Of a DNA stretch of 7,520 nucleotides, positions 1 through 6,269 are shown one piece after another (the first letter of the stretch is position 1; the number at the start of each line of letters is the position of its first letter). Location of the stretch: NCBI GenBank assembly GCA_903844785.1, contig CAIMVB010000209.1, positions 1 through 7,520 of the forward strand. Reading direction: 5' to 3'. The notes beneath the pieces are model-generated. The model was not told where the DNA came from. It worked only from the letters and a program-made list of their open reading frames with translations, and made no database searches. The translations under genes and the position numbers were made by a program. This stretch comes from an uncultured Rhodospirillales bacterium. Its GTDB lineage: Bacteria; Pseudomonadota; Alphaproteobacteria; Acetobacterales; Acetobacteraceae.

Positions 1-722
1 GGATGGCGCAGCCCGCCGGGGTTCAGGATATTTGGCCCATCCACCACCACGGCATTGGCAAGGCTGCCACCCAGGGCGAGGCCAGCTTGGCGCAGCCTTT
101 CCACATCCTCTGCCAGGCCAAAGGTGCGCGCATCGGCCAGAATGGTGCGAAACGCGTCCGGGGTCAGGCGGAAGGTCAGGGATTGATGGCCGATAGCCGT
201 ATTGGGGTAATCAATATCTAGCACCGCATCCAGGGCGGCTTCCGAATTGGGGCGAAGCTCCGCAAAGGCGCCTTGGGCGTCTTCCACCCGGATTGGCCGC
301 AGCACTTCAATCATTTGGCGCGGCACTGCGCTGGTTAGCACACCGGCGCATTCAATCAGGAACAGGAAGGGGGCGGCAGAGCCATCCAGAATGGGGATTT
401 CCGGCCCATCCACTTCAACAATGGCGTCATCAATGCCAGCCCCGGCCAGCGCAGACATCACATGTTCAATGGTGCCAATGCGCGCTTCGGGCATATCCGG
501 ATGGGCGATGGCGGTGCAAAGCCGTGTATCCACCACGCGATCAAACCGGGCCGGAATATCCACCCCCAGATCGCTGCGACGGAAGATAATACCGGCACCA
601 ATCGCCGCCGGGCGGAGCGTGAGGGAGGCCCGCCGACCAGAATGCAGCCCATCACCCATGCACCCGATCGGGGCCTTGAGCGTCTTGCGCCGACCATTCT
701 CAGTTGGAAGAAAACCGTCCAT
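1..722 (-). CDS. lpxC: UDP-3-O-acyl-N-acetylglucosamine deacetylase LpxC (N-terminal part, cut by window edge)
   Basis: LpxC is the cytoplasmic Zn-dependent deacetylase that commits UDP-3-O-acyl-GlcNAc to lipid A synthesis. I translated this frame by hand on the minus strand: 240 complete codons run off the left edge with no stop. Family marks are GDGLHSG (residues 23-29), the Glu-His pair E86-H87 in IGTIEHVMSAL (equivalent to E. coli E78/H79, general base and zinc ligand), DGSAAPF (113-119), IDYPNTAIGHQ (170-180), ARTFGL (198-203) and LRQAGLALGGSLANAVVVD (210-228). The second zinc motif (HKxxD) would lie just outside the window, so activity cannot be fully judged. The ATG at 722 gives a normal family N-terminus. 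Its ribosome site is poor (AGGGTGAG abuts the ATG), and in-frame TTG 734 and GTG 782 are possible earlier starts, the latter behind GGGAAAG. A terminator upstream (886-916) implies its own promoter in 783-885. Confidence 0.96.
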   Translation of the reverse strand, partial: MDGFLPTENGRRKTLKAPIGCMGDGLHSGRRASLTLRPAAIGAGIIFRRSDLGVDIPARFDRVVDTRLCTAIAHPDMPEARIGTIEHVMSALAGAGIDDAIVEVDGPEIPILDGSAAPFLFLIECAGVLTSAVPRQMIEVLRPIRVEDAQGAFAELRPNSEAALDAVLDIDYPNTAIGHQSLTFRLTPDAFRTILADARTFGLAEDVERLRQAGLALGGSLANAVVVDGPNILNPGGLRH

Positions 723-940
723 CTCACCCTGCAATTCCGGGCCGCGGGCAGCGCGAAAAGCCGCGCCACTAACAACCCACACTCACTTTCCCATGATCGA
801 AAGGCAAAGGCGATTCAAGCCTTGTTTCTGCGTGTTTCTGTATAAGCGTATGATTTAATTGAATTGGTGCGATGCAAAATAGGGCAAAAACAAGGCTAGC
901 TATCGCGGCTTGCCTTACTCCTGCTGTCGAAGGCGGGGCG
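723..940. other. Intergenic region upstream of lpxC
   Basis: About 218 bases separate lpxC from the phosphatase gene. The half nearer the phosphatase holds a Rho-independent terminator. The stretch 820-885 is clearly richer in A+T than the flanks and is the likely place for the lpxC promoter. I could not find a convincing sigma-70 pair there. The best -35-like hexamer is TTGCAT (minus strand, 872-877), but nothing close to TATAAT lies at the right distance. Two copies of TGTTTCTG (plus-strand reading, 823-830 and 833-840) sit exactly 10 bases apart. No credible small coding gene is seen. Confidence 0.5.
886..916 (-). terminator. Rho-independent terminator after the binding protein-phosphatase unit
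   Basis: Read on the minus strand, AAGGC-A-AGC, a 7-base loop CGCGATA, and GCT-A-GCCTT form a stem of 8 pairs interrupted by one A-A mismatch. One G follows and then five T. The hairpin starts about 25 bases past the phosphatase stop codon (941) and reads in the right direction to end that transcript before lpxC. The mismatch weakens it somewhat. Seen in sequence; function inferred. Confidence 0.6.
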
Positions 941-1585
941 TTATTCCCGGCGCAGAACCTGATCCACCAACCGATCGGCCCAAGGGTTGCTGGAAAAACT
1001 CTCCCGCAGGGCGGCTTCGTCATAGGTGCCCTGCACCCATTCCAGGAACGGGATTTCGGGATTGGCTTGCTGAAAGACGGCGAAGCTTTTGAAGAAAGCG
1101 TCCAGAATGCCGGTGCGTGACGCCGCGACATGGCCATGGCGCAGCGAAAGCTGGGCCAGCGCTTCGGCTACCGGGCGGCCTTGCAGCATCAGCCAAAGTC
1201 CGGCGGCAAGCCCGGTGCGATCCGCGCCGGATTTGCAATGAATCAGCGCTGGTTCGTGCAGATCCTGGAAAATCGCTGCCAGGCGCAGAATGCGGTCCTT
1301 ATGCGGCGCGCCGCGGCTTTCAAAGGGCGCGTCTATATGGGCCAGGCCAAGGCGCGCAGCCTCTGCCCGGCTGAGCGCATCTGCACCGCAATCGGCGCGA
1401 TTGCCGCGCAGGTTGATCACGGTGCGGATGCCATGATGCCGCGCGGCCAGCCTTATCTGCCAGGGCAGCGGGTGGTTGGACCGGTAAAGCCGGCCCGGCG
1501 CCACCACGCCCCAATTCCGCCAGCCCAGCCGCAGAATGGCGTGATCTATGAAAAGCGCATTGCCCCAGGCGGCGGCGGGGGTCAC
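941..1585 (-). CDS. Protein tyrosine / dual-specificity phosphatase family protein
   Basis: A 214-residue protein with the Cys-X5-Arg phosphatase signature in IHCKSGADRTGL (about 116-126). C117 is the expected nucleophile and R123 the phosphate-binding Arg. YRSNHP (34-39) and TVINLRG (55-61) match the early strand elements of bacterial PTP/DSP domains, and D85 in HIDAPFES is a candidate general acid. There is no signal peptide, so it is probably cytoplasmic. It should hydrolyse phospho-tyrosine or a related phosphoester, but the substrate cannot be read from sequence; some relatives act on inositol phosphates or other small molecules. The start is GTG at 1585, 6 bases beyond the stop of the upstream binding-protein gene and with only a weak ribosome site, which suggests translational coupling. 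No good ATG alternative exists nearby. It is probably the last gene of its operon, followed by the terminator at 886-916. Confidence 0.88.
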   Translation of the reverse strand: MTPAAAWGNALFIDHAILRLGWRNWGVVAPGRLYRSNHPLPWQIRLAARHHGIRTVINLRGNRADCGADALSRAEAARLGLAHIDAPFESRGAPHKDRILRLAAIFQDLHEPALIHCKSGADRTGLAAGLWLMLQGRPVAEALAQLSLRHGHVAASRTGILDAFFKSFAVFQQANPEIPFLEWVQGTYDEAALRESFSSNPWADRLVDQVLRRE

Positions 1586-1591
1586 GCGCTG

Positions 1592-2563
1592 CTATTCCAG
1601 CCGCGCGCCTGAAACCCGCACCGCTTCCTGCCACATGGGGCGTTCGCGCTGGGCACGGGCGATCATGTCTTCCGGGGTGGACCACACAGCTTCGGCGCCG
1701 ACGCGAATGAAGCGTTCCTTGACGGCAGGATCGGCCACAATGCGGCGCAGCGCCGCGCTGACCCGTTCAATCGCCACGCGTGGTGTGCCGGCCGGGAAGA
1801 CAAAACCCTGCCAGGAAGAAACGACGAAATCAGCCAAGCCGGCCTCTGCCATGGTGGGCACATCCGGCATGGTCGGCCAGCGCGTGGCTGAAGTGACCGC
1901 CAGCGCGCGCATCCGCCCTTCCTGAATGACCGGCACATAGGAAGCCAAGTTATCCAAAGCGGAATCAAGATCGCCCGACAGCATGGCGGGGATGATCTGC
2001 GCCGCGCCACGGAAGGGCACATGGGTGCCTTCCACCTGAACGCGCCCGGCGAAAAGCGCGCCAGTCAAATGCCCCGTGGTGCCAACGCCAGGTGAGCCAT
2101 AGGTGAAGCCGCCGCGCTTGGCGCGCACCCAGTCGGTGAAGTTCGCCAGACTGCGGGAAGGATTATGCTGGGCCGAAACCACCACCACATTCGGCAAGTC
2201 CCAAGCAATACCAACCGGCACCAAATCCCGCGCCGGATCATAAGGCAGCCGCGCATAGAGGAAGTTGTTGATCACCAAATGCCCGACCGATGCAATGCCC
2301 ATGGTATAGCCATCGGGCGCTGCTTTGGCGGTGGCATCAATGCCAATATTGCCGCCGGCACCGGGGCGGTTTTCGATAATGAAATTCTGCCCAAGGATCG
2401 GCTGCATCAATTCGCAATAGATGCGCACCAGCACATCGGTGGACCCGCCAGGGGGCCAGGGGACAATCACCCGTACCGGGCGCGCCGGCCATTCACCCTG
2501 GGCGCGGGCGATGGAAGGTGCGGCCAGCAAGGCGGCGGCCAGTAAGGGGCGTCGAGTGATCAT
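1592..2563 (-). CDS. Tripartite tricarboxylate transporter substrate-binding protein (Bug family)
   Basis: A 323-residue periplasmic solute-binding protein of the Bug/TctC family, which captures small carboxylates or similar solutes. The N-terminus is a signal peptide with a twin-arginine-like motif (TRRPLL, residues 3-8), a hydrophobic Ala/Leu stretch and a likely cleavage after ARA (19-21). Family motifs follow: RPVRVIVPWPPGGSTD (28-43), ENRPGAGGNIG (64-74), PDGYT (83-87), a Ser/Thr/Gly-rich YGSPGVGTTGH segment (155-165), DNLASY (204-209) and the end motif DVPTMAEAG (234-242). The open frame extends upstream to 2764, but ATG 2563 is preferred: GGAGAAA lies 5 bases before it and the signal peptide begins there. 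No TctA/TctB membrane genes are in the window, so it is an orphan binding protein, which is common in this family. The phosphatase gene follows 6 bases later. The ligand is unknown. Confidence 0.93.
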   Translation of the reverse strand: MITRRPLLAAALLAAPSIARAQGEWPARPVRVIVPWPPGGSTDVLVRIYCELMQPILGQNFIIENRPGAGGNIGIDATAKAAPDGYTMGIASVGHLVINNFLYARLPYDPARDLVPVGIAWDLPNVVVVSAQHNPSRSLANFTDWVRAKRGGFTYGSPGVGTTGHLTGALFAGRVQVEGTHVPFRGAAQIIPAMLSGDLDSALDNLASYVPVIQEGRMRALAVTSATRWPTMPDVPTMAEAGLADFVVSSWQGFVFPAGTPRVAIERVSAALRRIVADPAVKERFIRVGAEAVWSTPEDMIARAQRERPMWQEAVRVSGARLE

Positions 2564-2568
2564 GGGCG

Positions 2569-2575
2569 TTTCTCC
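2569..2575 (-). promoter_or_regulatory. Ribosome binding site deciding the Bug protein start
   Basis: GGAGAAA on the minus strand, 5 bases before ATG 2563. It fixes the start at 2563 rather than at in-frame codons up to 2764 and coincides with the start of the signal peptide. Confidence 0.75.
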
Positions 2576-2592
2576 GGCAGGGGCGTGGCGCG

Positions 2593-2622
2593 CATATAGA
2601 AAGCCCAGGGCCGGCTTGCCAA
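2593..2622 (-). promoter_or_regulatory. Candidate sigma-70 promoter for the binding protein-phosphatase unit
   Basis: On the minus strand TTGGCA (2617-2622) and TATATG (2593-2598) are separated by 18 bases. TTGGCA matches TTGACA at 5 of 6 positions and TATATG matches TATAAT at 4 of 6. Transcription would start near 2586, leaving a short leader of roughly 20 bases that contains the ribosome site. Prediction by eye only. Confidence 0.4.
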
Positions 2623-2642
2623 GCGCGGCGGGTGCAACCCCA

Positions 2643-2681
2643 TTGGACAGGGCCGGCGGATGCGTCAATAATGCTGTCCAA
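2643..2681. repeat. Perfect 8-base inverted repeat over the MarR operon promoter (candidate operator)
   Basis: TTGGACAG at 2643-2650 is the exact reverse complement of CTGTCCAA at 2674-2681. The spacer is 23 bases, so arm centres are 31 bases apart, about three helical turns. The left arm covers the -35 hexamer and the right arm covers the expected transcription start. This layout suits repression by a dimeric regulator at two faces or by looping. Each arm could instead be a half-site for the response regulator, or the pair could act as an RNA stem only if transcription starts further upstream. Confidence 0.5.
2644..2672 (+). promoter_or_regulatory. Candidate sigma-70 promoter of the MarR-response regulator-kinase operon
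   Basis: TGGACA (2644-2649) and AATAAT (2667-2672) each match the consensus at 5 of 6 positions and are 17 bases apart, the best promoter-like pair in the window. Transcription would begin near 2679, giving a leader of about 18 bases before ATG 2697. Overlap with the inverted repeat suggests regulation. Confidence 0.55.
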
Positions 2682-2696
2682 ACAGGGATTGGGGCG

Positions 2697-3251
2697 ATGC
2701 CGACAAAGGGCAGCATGATGGCGGCGGAAATGGTAGAGGCCCGTGCCCTGCCGGCCGGGCGCAATCTGCTGTTTCTGCGCGAAGAAGAACTCCGCCTTGC
2801 GCAGGATTTGCTGTTTTTCGGCTATCGCGATTTTACCGCTGGCGCGGATGAGATTCTGGCTACGCTGGATATGGGCCGGGCGCATCATCGGGTGCTGCAT
2901 TTCGTGGGCCGCCGGCCTGGGATCACGGTTGGCGAATTGCTTGGCATTCTCAGCATCACCAAGCAAAGCCTGGGGCGCGTGCTGCAACCGCTGGTGAGTG
3001 ATGGTTACGTGGTGCAGGCGCCTGGTGAGAATGATCGCCGGCAAAGGCGCCTGACCCTGACTGAAAAGGGTGTGGCGCTGGAACGGCGCCTGTTTGAACG
3101 CCAGCGTGAAACAGTAATGCGCGCCTATCGCGAAGCCGGGCCTGCGGCGGTGGAAGGCTTTCGCCGTGTCATGCGCGGACTGATGGGTGAGGACGCGCAA
3201 GCCAGCTTCTCGCGGTTGGAAGGGCCAGAGGCGGAAGGCAACCGGCGATGA
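2697..3251 (+). CDS. MarR family winged helix-turn-helix regulator (PetP-like)
   Basis: A DNA-binding regulator of 184 residues if started at ATG 2697. The dimerisation and HTH region includes LLFLREEELRLAQDLLFFGY (24-43), HHRVLHFVGRRPGITVGEL (63-81) and the recognition segment SITKQSLGRVLQPLVSDGYV (86-105). The wing carries the MarR mark ENDRRQRRLTLTEKG (111-125), with D113, R115 and the LTLT-x-x-G strand. Start choice is open: 2697 has GGGATTGGGG just upstream and a 184-residue product, while the ATG pair at 2715/2718 follows AAAGGG and would give 178 or 177 residues. Its stop overlaps the response regulator start by four bases (ATGA, 3248-3251). A MarR protein directly before an OmpR-type regulator resembles petP-petR of Rhodobacter capsulatus; orthology is inferred from layout, not tested. 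Autoregulation through the inverted repeat at 2643-2681 is likely. No effector can be assigned. Confidence 0.9.
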   Translation: MPTKGSMMAAEMVEARALPAGRNLLFLREEELRLAQDLLFFGYRDFTAGADEILATLDMGRAHHRVLHFVGRRPGITVGELLGILSITKQSLGRVLQPLVSDGYVVQAPGENDRRQRRLTLTEKGVALERRLFERQRETVMRAYREAGPAAVEGFRRVMRGLMGEDAQASFSRLEGPEAEGNRR

Positions 3252-3955
3252 GCGGCCAGGAAGATCCCGCGCATATTCTGGTGGTGGATGATGATGCCCG
3301 GCTGCGCGCTTTGTTGCAGCGGTTTTTGACCGAGCAAGGCTTTCGCGTGAGCAGCGCGGAAAATGCCGCCGCCGCGCGGACCGCTTTGGCGGAGATGGCT
3401 TTCGATCTGCTGGTGCTGGATGTGATGATGCCCGGTGAGACGGGGTTGGAACTGACCAGCGCCTTGCGCCAACAAGGTCAGGATGTACCGATCCTGATGC
3501 TGACGGCCAATGGCGCGCCGGATGATCGCATCGCGGGGCTTGAAAGCGGCGTGGATGATTACCTGGCGAAGCCTTTCGATCCGCGCGAATTGGCCTTGCG
3601 CATCCGCACTATTCTGCGCCGCACCGCGCCAGCGCCCGCCGCACCGCAAAACCTGGCGCCGATGCAAATCGGCAATCGCTGGTTTGATATTGAACGCGCT
3701 GAATTGCGCGGCCCTGATGGCATTATTCGCCTGACGGGCGGGGAAGCTTCCTTGCTGCAAGCCCTTGCGCGCCGGGCAGGTGAAATCCTGAGCCGTGAGG
3801 ATATCGGCGAAGCGCTTGGCACGCCCGATGCCGGCGAACGTGCGATTGATGTGCAGGTGACCCGGCTTCGCCGCAAGGTGGAACCTGATCCGCGTGAGCC
3901 ACGCTTCATTCAAACCATTCGCCATCGCGGCTATGTTTTAAGGCCGGGTCCGTGA
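3248..3955 (+). CDS. OmpR/PhoB family response regulator (PetR-like)
   Basis: A 235-residue two-component response regulator. The receiver domain (about 8-125) has the acidic pocket D14-D16, phospho-acceptor D58 in LLVLDVMMPGE, switch T86 in LMLTA, and K108 in YLAKPFDPREL. A proline/alanine-rich linker (126-138) leads to an OmpR-type winged helix (about 139-233) ending in the usual DVQVTRLRRKVE (201-212) and FIQTIRHRGYVL (220-231). All residues needed for phosphorylation are present. It starts inside the MarR stop (ATGA) and ends inside the kinase start (GTGA), so all three are surely co-translated from one transcript. The partner kinase is almost certainly the next gene. Target genes are not visible; no petABC cytochrome bc1 genes are in the window. 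PetR is the best family guess; other OmpR-type regulators remain possible. Confidence 0.95.
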   Translation: MSGQEDPAHILVVDDDARLRALLQRFLTEQGFRVSSAENAAAARTALAEMAFDLLVLDVMMPGETGLELTSALRQQGQDVPILMLTANGAPDDRIAGLESGVDDYLAKPFDPRELALRIRTILRRTAPAPAAPQNLAPMQIGNRWFDIERAELRGPDGIIRLTGGEASLLQALARRAGEILSREDIGEALGTPDAGERAIDVQVTRLRRKVEPDPREPRFIQTIRHRGYVLRPGP

Positions 3956-5289
3956 CACCGCTGGACCTGGGCTTGCGCCGGCTGGTGCCGCGCGGGCTTT
4001 TGGGCCGCGCGCTGCTGATCATTCTGGTGCCATTGGTGGTATTGCAGGCAATTGCCTTGCAGCTTTTCTATGGCAGCCATCTGGATGTGATATCCCGCCG
4101 CTTGGCAGCCGGTGTGGCGGGCGATGTGGCGATGGTGGTTGGCCTGCTGGAACGCGAAACTGAGGCGGAAGATCGCACCTGGATTTTTCGCGAAGCCGCC
4201 TGGCGGCTTGATTTGTCGCTGGCTTATGAAGCCGGCGCGCGCCTGGCGCAGACGGGCATGCGCCCTGCTTCCATGCCGCTTTTGCCATTGGAAGAAGATT
4301 TGGCGGCCGCCATGCAGGAACGCGTGCGCCTGCCCTTTGATGCGGATTGGCAGAGCGACCCGCGCAGCGTGATCATTCGCGTGCAAATGGATGATGGTGT
4401 TCTGCATGTGGAAGTTGTGCGTAAGCGGTTGTTCAGCGGGACGATTTATCTTTTTGTGATCTGGCTTGTCGGGTCTTCGCTGCTGTTGTTTCTGGTGGCG
4501 GGGATTTTCATGCGCAACCAAGTGCGCGCCTTGCGCAAAATCTCCGCTGCGGCTGAGGCCTTTGGCATGGGACGCACCGTGGGGCCGATGAAGCCGGAAG
4601 GCGCCGCCGAAGTGCGGCAAGCGGCAACGGCCTTCAACCGCATGGAAGACCGCATTCGCCGCTTTGTGGATAGCCGGACAGAAATGCTGGCTGGCATCAG
4701 CCATGATTTGCGCACGCCCTTGACGCGGCTTCGTTTGGGCCTGGCCATGCTGCCAGAAGTGGCCCGGGAAGATGCCGCCGCCATGACGGAAGATGTGGAG
4801 GAAATGGATCGCCTGATTGGCGCCTATTTGGCCTTCGCGCGCGGTGAGGGTGTGGAACAGCCTGAAGAAACTGATCTTGCCATGCTGCTGCGCGATGTTG
4901 TCCTACGGCAATCACGGGGCGGTGTTGCGATTCCCTACGAAGGGCCGGATATGCTGGCGATGGAATTGCGTGCTGGCGCCATGCGGCGTTGCTTTGGCAA
5001 TCTGCTGGATAATGCGCGCAAACACGCCAAACGCGTGACGGTGACGCTGACGCAGCAGCCACGCGGCCAGAATGGCATTTGGGCCGATATCACGATTGAT
5101 GATGATGGGCCGGGCATTCCCGAAGCGGCGCGCGAAGATGCCTTCAAGCCCTTCACCAGCTTCACCCATGGCGGCACTGGGCTTGGCCTTGCCATTGCGC
5201 GCGATATTGCGCGCGCGCATGGCGGTGATGTGTTTCTGGAAGACAGCCCGCTGGGCGGCTTGCGTGCGCGGATCAGGATTCCAGGTTAA
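3952..5289 (+). CDS. Sensor histidine kinase, EnvZ type
   Basis: A 445-residue inner-membrane kinase. TM1 spans about 19-40, followed by a periplasmic sensor region of about 120 residues (41-162), TM2 (about 163-187) and a HAMP domain (about 188-240) ending in AFNRMEDRIRRFV. The phospho-acceptor H251 lies in AGISHDLRTPLTRLRL (247-262). The ATPase domain has the N box CFGNLLDNARKHA (347-359), the G1 box DDDGPGIP (383-390) and the G2 box GGTGLGLAIA (407-416), so it looks fully active. The sensor region has no motif I recognise and the signal is unknown. The start is GTG 3952 in a four-base GTGA overlap with the response regulator stop. The TAA stop (5287-5289) overlaps the stop of the convergent MTA phosphorylase gene, with no terminator between them. 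It presumably phosphorylates D58 of the upstream regulator. Confidence 0.95.
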   Translation: MTPLDLGLRRLVPRGLLGRALLIILVPLVVLQAIALQLFYGSHLDVISRRLAAGVAGDVAMVVGLLERETEAEDRTWIFREAAWRLDLSLAYEAGARLAQTGMRPASMPLLPLEEDLAAAMQERVRLPFDADWQSDPRSVIIRVQMDDGVLHVEVVRKRLFSGTIYLFVIWLVGSSLLLFLVAGIFMRNQVRALRKISAAAEAFGMGRTVGPMKPEGAAEVRQAATAFNRMEDRIRRFVDSRTEMLAGISHDLRTPLTRLRLGLAMLPEVAREDAAAMTEDVEEMDRLIGAYLAFARGEGVEQPEETDLAMLLRDVVLRQSRGGVAIPYEGPDMLAMELRAGAMRRCFGNLLDNARKHAKRVTVTLTQQPRGQNGIWADITIDDDGPGIPEAAREDAFKPFTSFTHGGTGLGLAIARDIARAHGGDVFLEDSPLGGLRARIRIPG

Positions 5290-6176
5290 CCAAGCACACG
5301 CTTTGCCACGACATCCAGCTTCGCGAGCAATTCCGGGTCGCGCTTTTCGGGTGCCGTGATCAGCGCATATTCCAGCGCGCGATCGCAGCCCGCGGGGCAG
5401 GGGCCGCGCTTGGTGCCAAGTGCCGGCACCACATGCTGCACCAAAGCGCGCGCCTTATCGGCGTTGGAGAATAGCACCTTCACCACCTGATCTACCGTCA
5501 CTGCGTCATGGTCCGGGTGCCAGCAATCAAAATCTGTCACCATGGCAACGGTGGCGTAGCAAAGCTCCGCTTCGCGGGCGAGTTTGGCTTCCGGCATATT
5601 GGTCATGCCGATCACGCTGCACCCCCAAGAACGGTAAAGTTCGCTTTCCGCCTTGGTGCTGAATTGCGGGCCTTCCATGACCAGGTAAGTGCCGCCGCGC
5701 GTCACGGGCAACGCCAGCTTGCGGGCGGCGGCTTCAAGCGCATCACCCAGGCGCGGGCAGACCGGATGCGCGACCGAGACATGCGCAACACAGCCGGTGC
5801 CGAAGAAGGATTTCTCGCGCGCGAAGCTGCGGTCAATAAACTGGTCCACAATCACGAAGTGGCCGGGGGGCAAATCTTCCCTGAGTGAACCCACCGCGGA
5901 AAGCGAGATGATTTCCGTGCAACCAATCCGCTTCAGCGCATCAATATTGGCGCGGTAATTGAGTGCGGACGGCGGTGTTGGGTGGCCGCGCCCATGGCGG
6001 GGCAGGAAGGCGCAAGCCACGCCATGCAACCGGCCTGTCAGGATTTCGTCCGAAGGATCGCCCCAGGGGGTGCGCACCTTCACCCAGCGGCGGTCTTCCA
6101 GCCCTTCCATATCATAAAGCCCCGATCCGCCGATCAGGCCAATCATGGGTTGGATAGTGGCTTCGGCAGCATTCAT
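5286..6176 (-). CDS. mtnP: S-methyl-5'-thioadenosine phosphorylase
   Basis: This cytosolic enzyme splits methylthioadenosine with phosphate into adenine and 5-methylthioribose-1-phosphate, in methionine salvage and polyamine-byproduct removal. The product has 296 residues from ATG 6176, normal for the family. Marks (this numbering) are IGLIGGSGLYD (12-22), the family-2 PNP/MTAP signature region LPRHGRGHPTPPSALNYRAN (58-77), SAVGSLRE (93-100), the phosphate/ribose-site segment VMEGPQFSTKAESE (166-179), MTNMPEA (191-197) and TDFDCW (214-219). D215 and D217 in the last motif match the Asp pair that selects 6-amino purines, so MTA is favoured over methylthioinosine or guanosine-type substrates. 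ATG 6176 is preferred because GGA lies 7 bases upstream; ATG 6185 (three residues longer) abuts that GGA, and ATG 6146 lacks a site. No other methionine-salvage gene is nearby. Its stop overlaps the kinase stop. Confidence 0.96.
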   Translation of the reverse strand: MNAAEATIQPMIGLIGGSGLYDMEGLEDRRWVKVRTPWGDPSDEILTGRLHGVACAFLPRHGRGHPTPPSALNYRANIDALKRIGCTEIISLSAVGSLREDLPPGHFVIVDQFIDRSFAREKSFFGTGCVAHVSVAHPVCPRLGDALEAAARKLALPVTRGGTYLVMEGPQFSTKAESELYRSWGCSVIGMTNMPEAKLAREAELCYATVAMVTDFDCWHPDHDAVTVDQVVKVLFSNADKARALVQHVVPALGTKRGPCPAGCDRALEYALITAPEKRDPELLAKLDVVAKRVLG

Positions 6177-6256
6177 GGCGCGCATTCCGTTAGGGCTTAG
6201 GGTGCCGCGCCTTTAGCGCAGCCGGCGCTTTCATGCTAACCCCCGCCTGAGCAATG

Positions 6257-6263
6257 AAGGGGG
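6257..6263 (+). promoter_or_regulatory. Strong ribosome binding site of the small lipoprotein gene
   Basis: AAGGGGG lies 6 bases before ATG 6270. It is the main non-coding argument that this short frame is translated. The five G (6259-6263) could pair with CCCCC at 6240-6244. Confidence 0.65.
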
Positions 6264-6269
6264 CGCCCC

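Noticed and set aside
804..823. AAGGC / GCCTT stem on the minus strand as a second terminator or leader hairpin
   Set aside because: Only five base pairs with no T run after it; too weak to call.
247..858. Long plus-strand open frame of 203 codons opposite lpxC
   Set aside because: It lies antisense to the clear LpxC reading, is basic and low in recognisable motifs, and is a shadow frame typical of GC-rich DNA.
2564..2764. N-terminal extension of the Bug protein up to 2764
   Set aside because: It would run through the divergent promoter region and bury the signal peptide; GGAGAAA before ATG 2563 gives a clear start.
3931..4704. Long minus-strand open frames (up to 266 codons) opposite the response regulator and kinase
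   Set aside because: They are His/Gln/Arg-rich shadows of strongly conserved two-component genes and show no family motifs or ribosome sites.
6190..6202. TTAGGG repeated twice (TTAGGGCTTAGGG)
   Set aside because: Only two imperfectly tandem copies in a short leader; resemblance to telomere repeats is coincidental and no function is suggested.
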